The notes under the pieces were generated by a model, which was not told the origin of the DNA, did not search any database, and saw nothing but the letters and a program-made list of their open reading frames with translations. A stretch of DNA of 64,000 bases from Xanthomonas indica (GTDB lineage: Bacteria; Pseudomonadota; Gammaproteobacteria; Xanthomonadales; Xanthomonadaceae). Where the stretch lies: assembly GCF_040529045.1 (NCBI RefSeq), contig NZ_CP131914.1, positions 3,270,501-3,334,500 on the forward strand, given 5' to 3'. A program made the translations under genes and the position numbers. This document shows, one piece after another, positions 1-8,886 of this stretch (positions are counted from its first letter, which is position 1; each line of letters starts with the position of its first letter).

Positions 1-1014
1 AGCGACGATGCGCACTTCCGCCCGGAAGACTTCCTGCGGCCCAATGTCTACGAATACCTGCGCCGCGCGGCGACCTTGCCGCGGCTGGCCTACGGCTGGT
101 GGCACGACCTGCTCACCGAACCGCGCAAGACCCGCTGGTCCGACCTGATCACCCGCTTCGGCGGACTGGTGCCCAGCGGCCTGTTCGACAACGCCGGGGT
201 CGAGCGCTTCCTGCAGGACGTGTTCAGCCGCCGCGGCCGCAGCAACGATTTCCGCGAACTGGGCACGAACCTGTTCGTGGTCGCGGTGGATCTGGACAGC
301 GGCGGCACGGTGCGCTTCGGCGAGCCGGGCATGGACCACGTGCCGATCTCGTTGGCGATCCAGGCCAGCGCGGCACTGCCGGGGCTGTACCCGCCGGTGC
401 AGATCGACGGCCGCCATTACGTGGACGGCGCGCTGCGCCGCACCATGCACGCCTCCACCCTGCTGGAGCGCGGCATCGACCTGATGATCGGGATCAACCC
501 GCTGGTGCCCTACGACGCCACCCACGCGCCGCGCCGCAACGGCCACGTCGACCGTGCGCGCTTGCTCGCCGGTGGCCTGCCGGCGGTGCTGTCGCAGACC
601 TTCCGCACCCTGCTGCAGTCGCGCATGCAGGTGGGGCTGGAGAAGTACGCGCGGCAGTACCCGCAGGTGGACCAGTTGGTGTTCGAGCCCAACGCCGACA
701 ACGGCGAGCTGTTCTTCACCAATCTCTTCAGCTACGCCGCGCGCCACCGCGTCTGCCAGCTCGCCTACCGCAACACCCTGTCGGACCTGCGCCGCAACGC
801 GCAGACGCTGGAGCCGCTGCTGGCCGCGCACGGCATCGCGCTGCGCCACGACATCCTCAACGACCGCAAGCGCACCTTCCTCGATGGCGTGGACGTGCAG
901 CCACGGCGCATGACCGAGACCACCGCGCGCCTGCGGCGTGCACTGGACGACGTCGACCAGGTCATCGCCGGCCGCCGTGCCAAGCGCCGCACCCGCCGTT
1001 CGCCGCCGGCGTAG
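1..1014 (+). CDS. Patatin-like phospholipase, C-terminal part
   Basis: The reading frame is open from the first base, so the gene starts before the window; the visible part is about 337 codons ending in TAG at 1012-1014. The DGA motif in HYVDGALRR is the catalytic Asp region of patatin lipases, which use a Ser-Asp dyad to hydrolyse acyl esters of lipids. The GxSxG nucleophile should lie upstream and is not visible. The segment ASAALPGLYPPV before DGA is also typical of bacterial patatin proteins. The C-terminus is Arg-rich. The next gene, a phasin, is in the same direction 121 bp downstream and is probably transcribed separately. Confidence 0.85.
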   Translation, partial: SDDAHFRPEDFLRPNVYEYLRRAATLPRLAYGWWHDLLTEPRKTRWSDLITRFGGLVPSGLFDNAGVERFLQDVFSRRGRSNDFRELGTNLFVVAVDLDSGGTVRFGEPGMDHVPISLAIQASAALPGLYPPVQIDGRHYVDGALRRTMHASTLLERGIDLMIGINPLVPYDATHAPRRNGHVDRARLLAGGLPAVLSQTFRTLLQSRMQVGLEKYARQYPQVDQLVFEPNADNGELFFTNLFSYAARHRVCQLAYRNTLSDLRRNAQTLEPLLAAHGIALRHDILNDRKRTFLDGVDVQPRRMTETTARLRRALDDVDQVIAGRRAKRRTRRSPPA

Positions 1015-1135
1015 CGAAGCCCGCGCCGACCAACGGTGTCGTCCGCGTACGCCACGCGCATGCTGGTGTGATTACTCTAGTCAACCTCCCGAGTCTCGAT
1101 CTCCGCCACTCACCCGCCGAAGGAACCGCACCGTC

Positions 1136-1780
1136 ATGGCCACTCTGAAGAAATCCGCGCGCAAGAAGCGCAGCACCGCCCCTGCCGACGAGACCCTGCA
1201 GGCGCAGGCGGAGAAGCTGTCCAAGCGCCTGGGCGAATCGGCGCAGCAGGTCTGGCTGGCCGGCGTCGGCGCCTTCGGCCGCGCCCAGGCCGAAGGCGGC
1301 AAGCTGTTCGAGACCCTGGTGAAGGAAGGGCTGAACCTGGAGCAGAGCACGCGCAAGCTGGCCGGCGGCGGCGTCGACGCGGTGCGCGATGCGGTGGAGA
1401 ACCGGGTCGGCCAGGCCCGCGAGCGCGCCGCCGATACCTGGGACCGCCTGGAGAAAGTATTCGAGGACCGCGTGCAGCGCGCCCTGCGCCGCCTGGAAGT
1501 GCCCAGCCGCGAAGACCTGGGCGCGCTGATCGAACGGGTGGACGCGCTCAATGGCGAACTGCGCCATCTGCGTGGCGGCCGTGCGCCGCAGGCCTCGGGC
1601 AAGGCGCCGGCAGCGAAGAAGACGGCCAAGAAGACTGCCGCAGCGCAACCCGGCGCCGCCAAGCGCGCGGCACCGGCGCGGCGCCGCGCCGGCCCGGTGG
1701 TCGCCAAGGTCGCACCTGCCAAGAGCGCGCCCAAGCGCGCCAGCCGCAAGCGCAACGCGGTGCCGACCCCGGCCGAGTAA
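1136..1780 (+). CDS. Phasin family protein, PhaF-like, with lysine/alanine-rich tail
   Basis: 214 aa. Residues about 20-140 form a helical, coiled-coil-prone phasin domain with the motif QQVWLAGVGAFGRAQAEG. The tail from about residue 145 is a histone-H1-like repeat of Ala, Lys and Pro (AAKKTAKKTAAA). This is the layout of PhaF-type proteins, which coat polyhydroxyalkanoate granules with the N-terminal part and bind DNA non-specifically with the basic tail. I chose the ATG at 1136, which directly begins the conserved MATLKKSARKK start; the longer upstream frame has no coding character. A second, smaller phasin-like protein is encoded at 15669-16082. The family is sure; the link to PHA storage in this organism is inferred. 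Confidence 0.85.
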   Translation: MATLKKSARKKRSTAPADETLQAQAEKLSKRLGESAQQVWLAGVGAFGRAQAEGGKLFETLVKEGLNLEQSTRKLAGGGVDAVRDAVENRVGQARERAADTWDRLEKVFEDRVQRALRRLEVPSREDLGALIERVDALNGELRHLRGGRAPQASGKAPAAKKTAKKTAAAQPGAAKRAAPARRRAGPVVAKVAPAKSAPKRASRKRNAVPTPAE

Positions 1781-1788
1781 CCGGATTG

Positions 1789-1817
1789 TTGCAAAGCAGC
1801 ACGTTTTTCCAGACAAT
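1789..1817 (+). promoter_or_regulatory. Putative sigma70 promoter of a small RNA
   Basis: TTGCAA at 1789-1794 and GACAAT at 1812-1817 are separated by exactly 17 bp; each matches the consensus at 4 of 6 positions. Transcription would start near 1824, the first base of the perfect hairpin that follows. The promoter lies only 8 bp after the phasin stop codon, so it would serve a separate short transcript. It is a sequence match only. Confidence 0.4.
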
Positions 1818-1823
1818 CGAAAC

Positions 1824-1893
1824 GGACCCGCCAGTCCATCAGAAGACCGTTTGCTCCCCTCCCCTCTCGGCTTCGGACTGGCGGGTCTTTTTT
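1824..1893 (+). ncRNA. Candidate hairpin small RNA with C-rich loop
   Basis: A 13-bp perfect stem (1825-1837 with 1875-1887) closes a 37-base region that folds further (GAAG at 1842-1845 with CTTC at 1871-1874, then CCG with CGG) and exposes the pyrimidine loop CTCCCCTCCCCTCT. Six T residues follow at 1888-1893. With the promoter at 1789-1817 the transcript would be about 70 nt, one hairpin plus terminator tail. Xanthomonas is known to have C-rich-loop regulatory RNAs (sX13 type) that pair with G-rich ribosome binding sites; similarity here is in design, not proven homology. The minimal alternative is that this is only the phasin terminator. Confidence 0.45.
1825..1893 (+). terminator. Intrinsic terminator after the phasin gene
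   Basis: GACCCGCCAGTCC at 1825-1837 pairs perfectly with GGACTGGCGGGTC at 1875-1887, followed directly by TTTTTT at 1888-1893. This meets the rule for a Rho-independent terminator, though the internal region is unusually long and itself structured. Confidence 0.8.
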
Positions 1894-1980
1894 GTCCGCC
1901 TTCCACCGCTGTCGCCTTGCCGGCGCCGTGACACGCTGGCGATACACTGACTTCTTTACGGCGCGTGTGCGGGTGCGAGC

Positions 1981-2988
1981 ATGTTTTCCTGGATAGCGGC
2001 AGCGCTCTTGGCGGTCGCGGCATGGCTGGCGGCCAGCCTCTACCTGTGGCTGGTGCGGCGCCGCGAAAACGAGACCACGGCCGGGCTGCATGCGCTGGCC
2101 GGCCTGCACTGGCGCGATTTCTCCTACATGGTGCGGCGGGCGATGCGCGAGCAGCGCGACCTGCAGGACGTGACCGTCGACGAGCACGCCAGCCAGGAAC
2201 CGCAAAGCGACTTCGTGATGACCCGCGGCGACGCGCGCTGGCTGCTGTCGTGCAAGCACGGCCGGGCCTATCGGATCGGCTCGGCCGCGGTCAACGAACT
2301 GGGCGCAGCGGCGCGGCTGATGGGCGCGCAGGGCGGCATCCTGATCACCGAGGGCAAGGTGCAACGCGACGGCATCGCCGCGGCCGAGAAGCAGGCGGTG
2401 GAAATCCTCGACGGCCGCCGCATCTGGCCGATGCTCAAGCCCTACCTGCCCAGCGAACTGGAAGACGGCGTGGTCGGCGCCAGCCGGCGCCGGGCGCAGC
2501 GCCACATCGCCATCGCCGGCCTGGCATCGCTGGCCCTGGGCGTAGTGGTCGGCGTCGGCGCGCTGGCACTGCAGCAGCCCGCCGAGCCGCCGGCCGCGGT
2601 GGCCACCCCGGTGTCGGCGGCTCCGCCTACGCCGGCCGTTGCTGCCGCCCCCACGCAGGCCGCGGCCACACCGACGGCCACGCCCGCCGCGCCGCCCCAG
2701 CCGACGCTCGACGACGCCGGCAATCTCGCCGACCCCGACCCCGCCACCGAACAGCGCAACCGCCAGGCCCTCTCCAAGGCCCTGGCCGGCACCCCGGGCG
2801 TGATCCGCGGCATCTGGCAGACGCAGATGACCCTGGTGGTCGACCGCAGCGGCGACGACGCCCAGGTGTGGCCGCGCATCTGCAAGGAAGTGGAGCGCTA
2901 CCCGTCCCTGCGTACCGTGCGCATCCAGCTCAACCCCCGGCCCGGCCGCGAGGAGCCGGTGCGCTGGCGGCAATGTAGGACGTTTTAG
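1981..2988 (+). CDS. Membrane protein with Mrr-like restriction endonuclease fold
   Basis: 335 aa. Residues 4-25 are a hydrophobic anchor. Residues about 40-160 resemble the Mrr/PD-(D/E)XK fold: D77, then S90-C-K92 in the place where Mrr proteins have Q-x-K, then helices with the GGILITEG strand. A second membrane helix spans about 177-197, an Ala/Pro-rich linker runs to about 245, and a small C-terminal domain follows (about 265-335). The domain order TM-nuclease fold-TM-linker is not that of a restriction enzyme, and Ser in place of the acidic or Gln residue makes catalysis doubtful. It may be a structural or sensing protein. No methylase or specificity gene is nearby. It converges on the SDR gene. 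Confidence 0.55.
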   Translation: MFSWIAAALLAVAAWLAASLYLWLVRRRENETTAGLHALAGLHWRDFSYMVRRAMREQRDLQDVTVDEHASQEPQSDFVMTRGDARWLLSCKHGRAYRIGSAAVNELGAAARLMGAQGGILITEGKVQRDGIAAAEKQAVEILDGRRIWPMLKPYLPSELEDGVVGASRRRAQRHIAIAGLASLALGVVVGVGALALQQPAEPPAAVATPVSAAPPTPAVAAAPTQAAATPTATPAAPPQPTLDDAGNLADPDPATEQRNRQALSKALAGTPGVIRGIWQTQMTLVVDRSGDDAQVWPRICKEVERYPSLRTVRIQLNPRPGREEPVRWRQCRTF

Positions 2989-2990
2989 GC

Positions 2991-3145
2991 TGGGAATAGT
3001 GAGTGGAGAATGGGGAATCGGTAAAGGCGGCTATCGGCGCGCAATGAACATGCACGCAGGCGGACCTGTCTGACGAGAAAGGAGCAGCGCCGCGTGCAGC
3101 CAGCGCCTTTCCGATTCCCCACTCCCAATTCCCGATTCCCGGCTC
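2991..3145. repeat. Heptad-array inverted-repeat element, imperfect
   Basis: The element fills the gap between two convergent stop codons. The left arm (GGGAATAGTGAGTGGAGAAT, then GGGGAATCGGTAAAGGCG) and the reverse complement of the right arm (GGGAATCGGGAATTGGGAGT, then GGGGAATCGGAAAGGCG) align with a few mismatches. It belongs to the same family as the elements at 29189, 31155, 36706, 59511 and 60455. Confidence 0.7.
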
Positions 3146-5134
3146 CTACCAATGCACCCCCCGCATCAGCGCAGCAAACGCGATCTGCTCCTGGCTCGGC
3201 TTGGTCTCGCGTAGCGCCTTGCGGTCGCCCTTGGCCGCGGCCGAGTCCGGGAACAGTTCGAAGGCGGTGTTCATCACCACTTCGTAGGCCTTCGGCGCCA
3301 CGGCGTTGACCAGGGCGGCGAAGATGCCCAGGCGCGTGGCCACGCGGCTGGGGCGTTCGATGATCGCCTTGACCATCAGGTCGGCGGCCTCGTCCACGCT
3401 CAGCGTCGGCACGCTGTCGTACATCTTGGTCGGGGCGATCATCGGCGTCTTCACCAGCGGCATGTTGACCGTGGTGAAGCTGATGCCCTTGCCCGACAGT
3501 TCGCCCTGCGCACAGCGGCTCCAGGCGTCCAGCGCCGCCTTGGAGGCGACGTAGGCGGAGAAGCGCGGCGAGTTGGCCAGCACGCCGATCGAGCTGACGT
3601 TGATGATGTGGCCCTTGCGCCGCGCGGTCATGCCCGGCAGCACACCCATGATCAGGCGCAGGCTGCCGAAGTAGTTCAACTGCATGGTCCGCTCGAAATC
3701 GTGGAAGCGGTCGTAGCTGAGTTCGATCGAGCGGCGGATCGAGCGGCCGGCGTTGTTGACCAGCACGTCGACGTGGCCGTGCGCCTCCAGCACGGTCTTC
3801 AGCAGGCGGTCGCAGTCGGCCAGGTCCGAGAGGTCGGCGGTATAGGCGAAGACCTTGCCGCCCTTGGCGTTCATCGCGTCGCGCGCGGCGTGCAGTTCCT
3901 GCTCGCCGCGCGCCACGATGACGGTGATGGCGCCGGCCTCGGCGACGCGCTGCGCGGTGGCCAGGCCGATGCCGGAGGAACCGCCGGTGATCAGCACCAC
4001 CTTGCCGCGGACCTTGCCCTTGAGCGAGCGGTCGACGAACAGGTCCGGGTCCAGGTGCCGTTCCCAGTGGTCCCACAGGCGCCAGGCGTAGTCCTCCAGC
4101 CGCGGCACGGCGATGCCGCTGCCCTTGAGCGCGCGCTCGGTCTCGCGGCTGTCGAAGCGCGTGGGATAGGTGATGAACTTCAGCACCTCGCGCGGGATGC
4201 GGAAATCGCGCAACAGCATGCCGGTGAAGCGGCGGATCGGCGGCAGGCTGCCGACCGCGGCGCGGATGCTCGAGGGCACGAACGCGAACATGCGCGCGTC
4301 CACCCGCAAGGTCATTTCCGGCGCGTGGCCGGCGCGGCAGAACACGTTGAGCACCTCGCCCACGCGCAGCGGCTCGGGGTCGGTGAGGTGGAAGGTGTGG
4401 CCGTCGAGCTTGGGCTTGTGCGCGATGTGGTCCATCGCGTCGGCGACGAAGTCCACCGGCACCAGATTGATCCGTCCGCCCTCGATGCCGAGCATCGGCG
4501 CCCACGGCGGCAGCAGCTGGCGCAGCTTCTTGATCAGCGGGAAGAAATAGTACGGGCCGTCGATCTTGTCGATGGCGCCGGTGCGCGAATCGCCCACCAC
4601 CATCGCCGGGCGGTAGATGCGCCACTTGATCCGGGTCTCGGCACGCACCAGCGCCTCGGCGTCGTGCTTGGTGCGCAGGTAGGGATCGTCCAGCGCCTCG
4701 GCTTCCTCGAACATGTCCTCGCGGAAGATGCCCGGGTACAGCCCGGCCACTGCGATCGAACTGGTGTGGTGGAAAATGCCGGCGCCGAGTTGCGCGGCCA
4801 GTTCCAGCGCGTTGCGGGTGCCGTCGAGGTTGGCGACGCGCTGTTCCTCGGCCTTGGCGGTGAGGTCGTACAGCGCGGCCAGGTGGAAGAAGTGCTTGAC
4901 CTTGCCCTGCAGCGCCTTGCGCTGCGCCGCCGACAGCCCGCAGTACGCAGCGCCGACGTCGCCATGCAGCACCACCAGGCGCTTGGGATCCCAGCCCTGC
5001 TCGCGGACCAGCGCATCGAACTTGCGCTGCGACTCCTTGCGCAGCAGCACATGCACGACGCCCTTGCGCCGCATCAGCTTGGCCATCAGGTAGCGGCCGA
5101 TGAAACCGGTGGCGCCTGTCACGAAATACGTCAT
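3146..5134 (-). CDS. Two-domain SDR reductase (extended SDR fused to classical SDR)
   Basis: 662 aa. The N-terminal half begins TYFVTGATGFIGRYL, the Rossmann motif of extended NAD(P)-dependent epimerase/reductase proteins of the fatty acyl-CoA reductase type. The C-terminal half (from about residue 375) has GGSSGIG and the catalytic pattern SSIGV...Y-V-A-S-K of classical short-chain dehydrogenases. Such fusions occur in Xanthomonas and in actinobacteria, where related proteins reduce fatty acyl-CoA; the substrate here is not shown by sequence. I chose the ATG at 5134 because GAGGGA lies just upstream and the Rossmann motif starts at residue 2; longer frames add a Pro-rich unlikely leader. It reads toward the Mrr-like gene and appears to be a single transcription unit. 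Confidence 0.85.
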   Translation of the reverse strand: MTYFVTGATGFIGRYLMAKLMRRKGVVHVLLRKESQRKFDALVREQGWDPKRLVVLHGDVGAAYCGLSAAQRKALQGKVKHFFHLAALYDLTAKAEEQRVANLDGTRNALELAAQLGAGIFHHTSSIAVAGLYPGIFREDMFEEAEALDDPYLRTKHDAEALVRAETRIKWRIYRPAMVVGDSRTGAIDKIDGPYYFFPLIKKLRQLLPPWAPMLGIEGGRINLVPVDFVADAMDHIAHKPKLDGHTFHLTDPEPLRVGEVLNVFCRAGHAPEMTLRVDARMFAFVPSSIRAAVGSLPPIRRFTGMLLRDFRIPREVLKFITYPTRFDSRETERALKGSGIAVPRLEDYAWRLWDHWERHLDPDLFVDRSLKGKVRGKVVLITGGSSGIGLATAQRVAEAGAITVIVARGEQELHAARDAMNAKGGKVFAYTADLSDLADCDRLLKTVLEAHGHVDVLVNNAGRSIRRSIELSYDRFHDFERTMQLNYFGSLRLIMGVLPGMTARRKGHIINVSSIGVLANSPRFSAYVASKAALDAWSRCAQGELSGKGISFTTVNMPLVKTPMIAPTKMYDSVPTLSVDEAADLMVKAIIERPSRVATRLGIFAALVNAVAPKAYEVVMNTAFELFPDSAAAKGDRKALRETKPSQEQIAFAALMRGVHW

Positions 5135-5438
5135 GCCGAACCATCCCTCGTTCCGCGGCCACGGCCCCTCGCCCGGCCCCGGCGCTAACTTGCCAGAGTG
5201 CGGCAGGCAGGACAAACGCACGCTGGCGTATGGCGAATGTGCGGCATCGCAGCATCGCGTAGCGCAGAGGCCGCTGCGGGCGCCTCATCACCTGTGCTCG
5301 TCGCGCGTCGTGACGCGGCCTGAAGAGCGGCGTCGGCCACAACGGCCTTCCATGGACACTTTCGTCGCGGCTGAAGCCGCTCCTCCGCGATGCTTCCCGA
5401 CGTACGTGAGTTGCCTGCAGTCGCCGTGCGCGCCAGGC
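5135..5438. other. Intergenic gap upstream of the SDR gene
   Basis: About 300 bp separate the SDR start from the hutC stop, both on the minus strand. Apart from the SDR ribosome binding site and one REP-like half-site at 5364-5384 I see no gene and no clear terminator for the hutF-hutC operon. Confidence 0.6.
5364..5384 (-). repeat. Solitary REP-like half-site
   Basis: GTCGCGGCTGAAGCCGCTCC is one arm of the inverted repeat found complete at 10437, 17198, 55344 and 56049. No matching second arm is present here. Confidence 0.7.
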
Positions 5439-6170
5439 TCAGCGCGCGCCGGGCGAGAACCGTGCGACCAGGTCGTAGGTGTCGCCGAGGAACACCTGGC
5501 GCACGAAGGTCACCGCCTGCTCGCCGCGCCAGGTGCGACGGTCGATCAGCAGGCAGGCCGTGCCGGCCGGCACCTGCAGGCGCGCCGCCTGCGCGGCGCT
5601 GGCGCCGACCGCACTGATGCGGTGTTCGGCGCGGGTCCAGGGCACATGCTGAAGCAGCCAACTGCCGGGCACGGTCACCGCGAAGTCCATCTGCAAGGCC
5701 TCCGGCACCGCCAGCGGATTGATCACCCGCTCCTCCAGCGCGAACGGGCGGCCGTCGGCATAGTGCAGGCACTGCAGCGCCAGCAGGCTGCCGCCCGCGG
5801 CGACCTCGGCCTCCTGCGGCAACGCCGCGCGCGGCGCGCGCTGCTGCCGTTCCAGCAGTTCGAAGCGGTAGGCATGGCCGCGCGCGGCGACCTCGACCGG
5901 GATGTCCGGGATCTCCAGCGCGACCTGTTCCATGTGCGGATGCGGCCGCGCCACGAACGAGCCGGCGCGGCGCCGGCGCTCGATCATGCCGGCGTCGGCG
6001 AGCAGCGCCAGCACCTTGTTGACGGTCATGCGCGAGCAGCCGTACTGCGCCATCAGTTCGTGCTCGAACGGAATGCGATGGCCCGGCGGCCACTCGCCGC
6101 TGCGGATGCGCGCCTCGATGTCGCGGCGGATGCGCTGGTTGAGCGGCAGCGTCGGTGCGGCGGGACTCAC
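5439..6170 (-). CDS. hutC: Histidine utilisation repressor HutC (GntR family)
   Basis: 243 aa from the GTG at 6170, which has GGAG about 7 bases upstream; another GTG at 6200 would give 253 aa. The N-terminal winged helix-turn-helix has IPFEHELMAQYGCSRMTV, typical of GntR/HutC. The C-terminal UTRA ligand domain carries the HutC signature (LPLNQRIRRDIE at the start and the long-chain effector fold). HutC proteins repress hut genes and release DNA on binding urocanate. It lies 52 bp downstream of hutF in the same operon, so it is expected to repress its own synthesis through the palindrome at 7646-7657. Confidence 0.95.
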   Translation of the reverse strand: MSPAAPTLPLNQRIRRDIEARIRSGEWPPGHRIPFEHELMAQYGCSRMTVNKVLALLADAGMIERRRRAGSFVARPHPHMEQVALEIPDIPVEVAARGHAYRFELLERQQRAPRAALPQEAEVAAGGSLLALQCLHYADGRPFALEERVINPLAVPEALQMDFAVTVPGSWLLQHVPWTRAEHRISAVGASAAQAARLQVPAGTACLLIDRRTWRGEQAVTFVRQVFLGDTYDLVARFSPGAR

Positions 6171-6222
6171 GGGCGCTCCGCGCTGCGGCGATCGGTGCAC
6201 GCCACCACGTGATCCGCGCGCC

Positions 6223-7620
6223 TCATGCGTCCAGCAGCCGGGTCAACGCACGCGCATAGCGCGCGGCGACGGCGTCGCGCTGCAGGTGGCGGCCCTCGCG
6301 CACCAGTTCGCGGCCGTGGCGCCAGACCGAACGCACCGCGCCGACGCGTGCAGCGAACAGCCAGCTGTCCAGCCAGGCGTCGCCGTGGCGCGCCTGCAGT
6401 GCCGGATGCGCGGCGTCCAGTTCGACCAGATCGGCCGGGGCGCCCACGCACAGGCCCTGGGCCACGCCGAGCGCCTGCGCCGCGCCCTGCGCGGCGGACT
6501 GGAACAGGAAGCGGCCGCTGGACAGCACGGTGTCGCCGGTCAGCACGTTGCGCCCGCGCAGGCTCAGGCGCTGGCCATATTCGAGCAGGCGCAGTTCCTC
6601 GGCCGCATCGATCAGCACATTGGAGTCCGATCCCACGCCGAAGCGGCCGCCGGCGCGCACGAACGCCGGCATCGGGAACAGGCCGTCGCCGAGGTTGGCC
6701 TCGGTGATCGGGCACAGCCCGACCACCGCACCGCTGGCGGCGATGCCCTGCACTTCGGCGGCATCGACATGGGTGGCGTGCACCAGGCACCAGCGCGCAT
6801 CCACCGGGGCGTGCGCCAGCAGCCACTGCACCGGCCGCTGTCCGCTCCAGGCCAGGCAGGCATCGACCTCGCGGGTCTGCTCGGCGATGTGGATGTGCAC
6901 CGGGCCGTCGCACAGCGGCAGCAGCGCCGCCAATTCGTCCGGGGTGACCGCCCGCAGGCTGTGCGGGGCCAGCCCCAGCACCGCATCGTCCAGCCCCTGC
7001 AGGGCGCGGCGGCTGCCGTCCAGCAGCGCGGCGAAGCCGTCCACGTCGTGCAGCAGGCGCTGCTGCGCCGGGTTCGGCGCGGCGCCACCGAAGTCGGCGT
7101 GCGCGTAGAACACCGGCAGCAGGGTCAGGCCGATGCCGCTGGTCTGCGCCGCGGCGGCCAAGCGCTGCGCCATCTCGGCGCGGTCGGCATACGGCCGGCC
7201 GTCGGCGGCGTGATGCACGTAATGGAACTCGCCGACCCGGGTGAAGCCAGCCTCGAGCATCTCGACGTAGGCCTGCTCGGCGATGGCCTGCAGATCGTCC
7301 GGGCTCAGCCGCTGCAGGAAGCGGTACATCAGCTCGCGCCAGCTCCAGAAGCTGTCGCCGCTGCGTCCGCCGATCTCGGTGAGCCCGGCCATGCCGCGCT
7401 GGAAGGCGTGGCTGTGCAGATTGCCCAGCCCCGGCACCACGATGTCCAGGCGCTGATCGCCCGGTGCCGCGGCCACGCCGCTGTCCACCGTGGCGATGCG
7501 GCCGCCGCGCACGCCGATGCGCACCTCGCGCGCCCAGCCCTGCGGCAGCAGCGCGTGCGCGCACCAGAATTCGCCCGATCCCGCGTGGCCACTGGCCTGC
7601 TGCTTCACCTGGGTCTGCAC
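6223..7620 (-). CDS. hutF: Formimidoylglutamate deiminase
   Basis: 465 aa amidohydrolase that converts N-formimidoyl-L-glutamate to N-formyl-L-glutamate and ammonia, the fourth step of the five-step histidine degradation branch. The metal-binding motif [12 protein letters not shown] is visible near residue 70, with later His residues in [15 protein letters not shown] and the Asp of GVGSDSNV. The GTG at 7620 was chosen because GGAGGG lies 5 bases upstream; the longer frame crosses the operator. It is the first gene of the leftward hut operon and pairs with hutG on the other side, which is the expected combination of enzymes. Confidence 0.95.
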   Translation of the reverse strand: MQTQVKQQASGHAGSGEFWCAHALLPQGWAREVRIGVRGGRIATVDSGVAAAPGDQRLDIVVPGLGNLHSHAFQRGMAGLTEIGGRSGDSFWSWRELMYRFLQRLSPDDLQAIAEQAYVEMLEAGFTRVGEFHYVHHAADGRPYADRAEMAQRLAAAAQTSGIGLTLLPVFYAHADFGGAAPNPAQQRLLHDVDGFAALLDGSRRALQGLDDAVLGLAPHSLRAVTPDELAALLPLCDGPVHIHIAEQTREVDACLAWSGQRPVQWLLAHAPVDARWCLVHATHVDAAEVQGIAASGAVVGLCPITEANLGDGLFPMPAFVRAGGRFGVGSDSNVLIDAAEELRLLEYGQRLSLRGRNVLTGDTVLSSGRFLFQSAAQGAAQALGVAQGLCVGAPADLVELDAAHPALQARHGDAWLDSWLFAARVGAVRSVWRHGRELVREGRHLQRDAVAARYARALTRLLDA

Positions 7621-7645
7621 TGGACACCCTCCATCGACCACAATA

Positions 7646-7657
7646 TTGTATATACAA
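7646..7657. promoter_or_regulatory. HutC operator, perfect 12-bp palindrome
   Basis: TTGTATATACAA at 7646-7657 is a perfect palindrome centred between the divergent hutF (GTG 7620) and hutI (GTG 7678). Known HutC sites in Pseudomonas and relatives contain the same TGTATATACA core. Only 57 bp separate the two start codons, so one bound HutC dimer could block both promoters. It is strikingly AT-rich in a 69% GC region. Confidence 0.85.
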
Positions 7658-7677
7658 AATAACCGACGAGCCTGCCC

Positions 7678-8886
7678 GTGACCATGCCCTGCGACACGCT
7701 CTGGCACAACGCGCACCTGATGACGCTGGACGCCGAGGACGGCGGCTTGGGCGTGGTCCACGACGGCGTGGTCGCGTGCCGCGATGGCCGCATCGTCTAT
7801 GCCGGCGCCGCCGCGCAGTTGCCCGGCCCGCTATCGGCGCAACGCAGCATCGACTGCGGCGGACGCTGGATCGGTCCTGGCCTGATCGATTGCCACACCC
7901 ACCTGGTCTATGCCGGCAACCGCGCCGGCGAGTTCGAGCAGCGCCTGCTCGGCGCCAGCTACGCCGACATCGCCCGCGCCGGCGGCGGCATCGTCTCCAC
8001 GGTGCGCGCCACCCGCGCCGCCGACGAGGACGCCCTGCTCGCCGCCAGCCTGCCGCGGCTGGATGCACTGCTGGCCGAAGGCGTGACCACGGTGGAGATC
8101 AAGTCCGGCTACGGCCTCACGCTGGAGGACGAACTGCGCCTGCTGCGCGTGGCCCGCCGCCTGGGCGAACTGCGCACGGTGGAGGTGTCGCCGACCTTTC
8201 TCGGCGCGCACGCGGTGCCGCCCGGCGGCGAGGCGCAGGCCTACATCGACGACGTCTGCGCGCGCATGATCCCGGCGGTCGCCGCGCAGGGCCTGGCCGA
8301 GGCGGTGGACGTGTTCTGCGAGCACCTGGCGTTCAGCCCGGCACAGACCGAGCAGGTGTTCCAGGCCGCGCAGCGCCACGGCCTGGCGCTGAAGATCCAC
8401 GCCGAGCAGTTGTCCAACCAGGGCGGCGCGGCGCTGGCGGCGCGCTACGGCGCGCGCTCGGCCGACCATGTCGAATACCTGGACGACGCCGGCGTCGCCG
8501 CGATGGCCGCCGCCGGCACCGTCGCGGTGCTGTTGCCGGGTGCGTTCTATTTCACCCGCGATACCCAGCTGCCGCCGATCGCCGCGCTGCGTGCCGCCGG
8601 CGTGCCGCGCGCATTGGCCACCGACTGCAATCCCGGCACCTCGCCGCTGACCAGCCCGCTGCTGGCGATGAACCTGGCGGCGACGCTGTTCCGGCTGACC
8701 GTGGCCGAATGCATCGCCGGCTTCACCCGCGAGGCGGCACGCGCGCTCGGGCGCCAGGACCGGGTCGGCCGGCTGCGCGCCGGGCTGGCCTGCGACCTGG
8801 CGATCTGGGACATCGCCGAACCGGCCGAATTGGTCTATCGCATGGGCTTCAACCCGCTGCATGCGCGTATCTGGAGAGGACAATGA
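7678..8886 (+). CDS. hutI: Imidazolonepropionase
   Basis: 402 aa amidohydrolase that opens 4-imidazolone-5-propanoate to N-formimidoyl-L-glutamate, the third histidine degradation step. Metal ligands are visible in [16 protein letters not shown], in [12 protein letters not shown] and in [10 protein letters not shown]. Length is normal for the family. Start is GTG 7678; an ATG two codons later is equally possible and neither has a strong Shine-Dalgarno sequence. The stop codon overlaps the hutH start (ATGA), indicating translational coupling. Confidence 0.96.
   Translation: MTMPCDTLWHNAHLMTLDAEDGGLGVVHDGVVACRDGRIVYAGAAAQLPGPLSAQRSIDCGGRWIGPGLIDCHTHLVYAGNRAGEFEQRLLGASYADIARAGGGIVSTVRATRAADEDALLAASLPRLDALLAEGVTTVEIKSGYGLTLEDELRLLRVARRLGELRTVEVSPTFLGAHAVPPGGEAQAYIDDVCARMIPAVAAQGLAEAVDVFCEHLAFSPAQTEQVFQAAQRHGLALKIHAEQLSNQGGAALAARYGARSADHVEYLDDAGVAAMAAAGTVAVLLPGAFYFTRDTQLPPIAALRAAGVPRALATDCNPGTSPLTSPLLAMNLAATLFRLTVAECIAGFTREAARALGRQDRVGRLRAGLACDLAIWDIAEPAELVYRMGFNPLHARIWRGQ

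Noticed and set aside
1981-2988. Restriction-modification system
   Set aside because: No methyltransferase or specificity gene; active-site residue altered; membrane helices on both sides of the fold.
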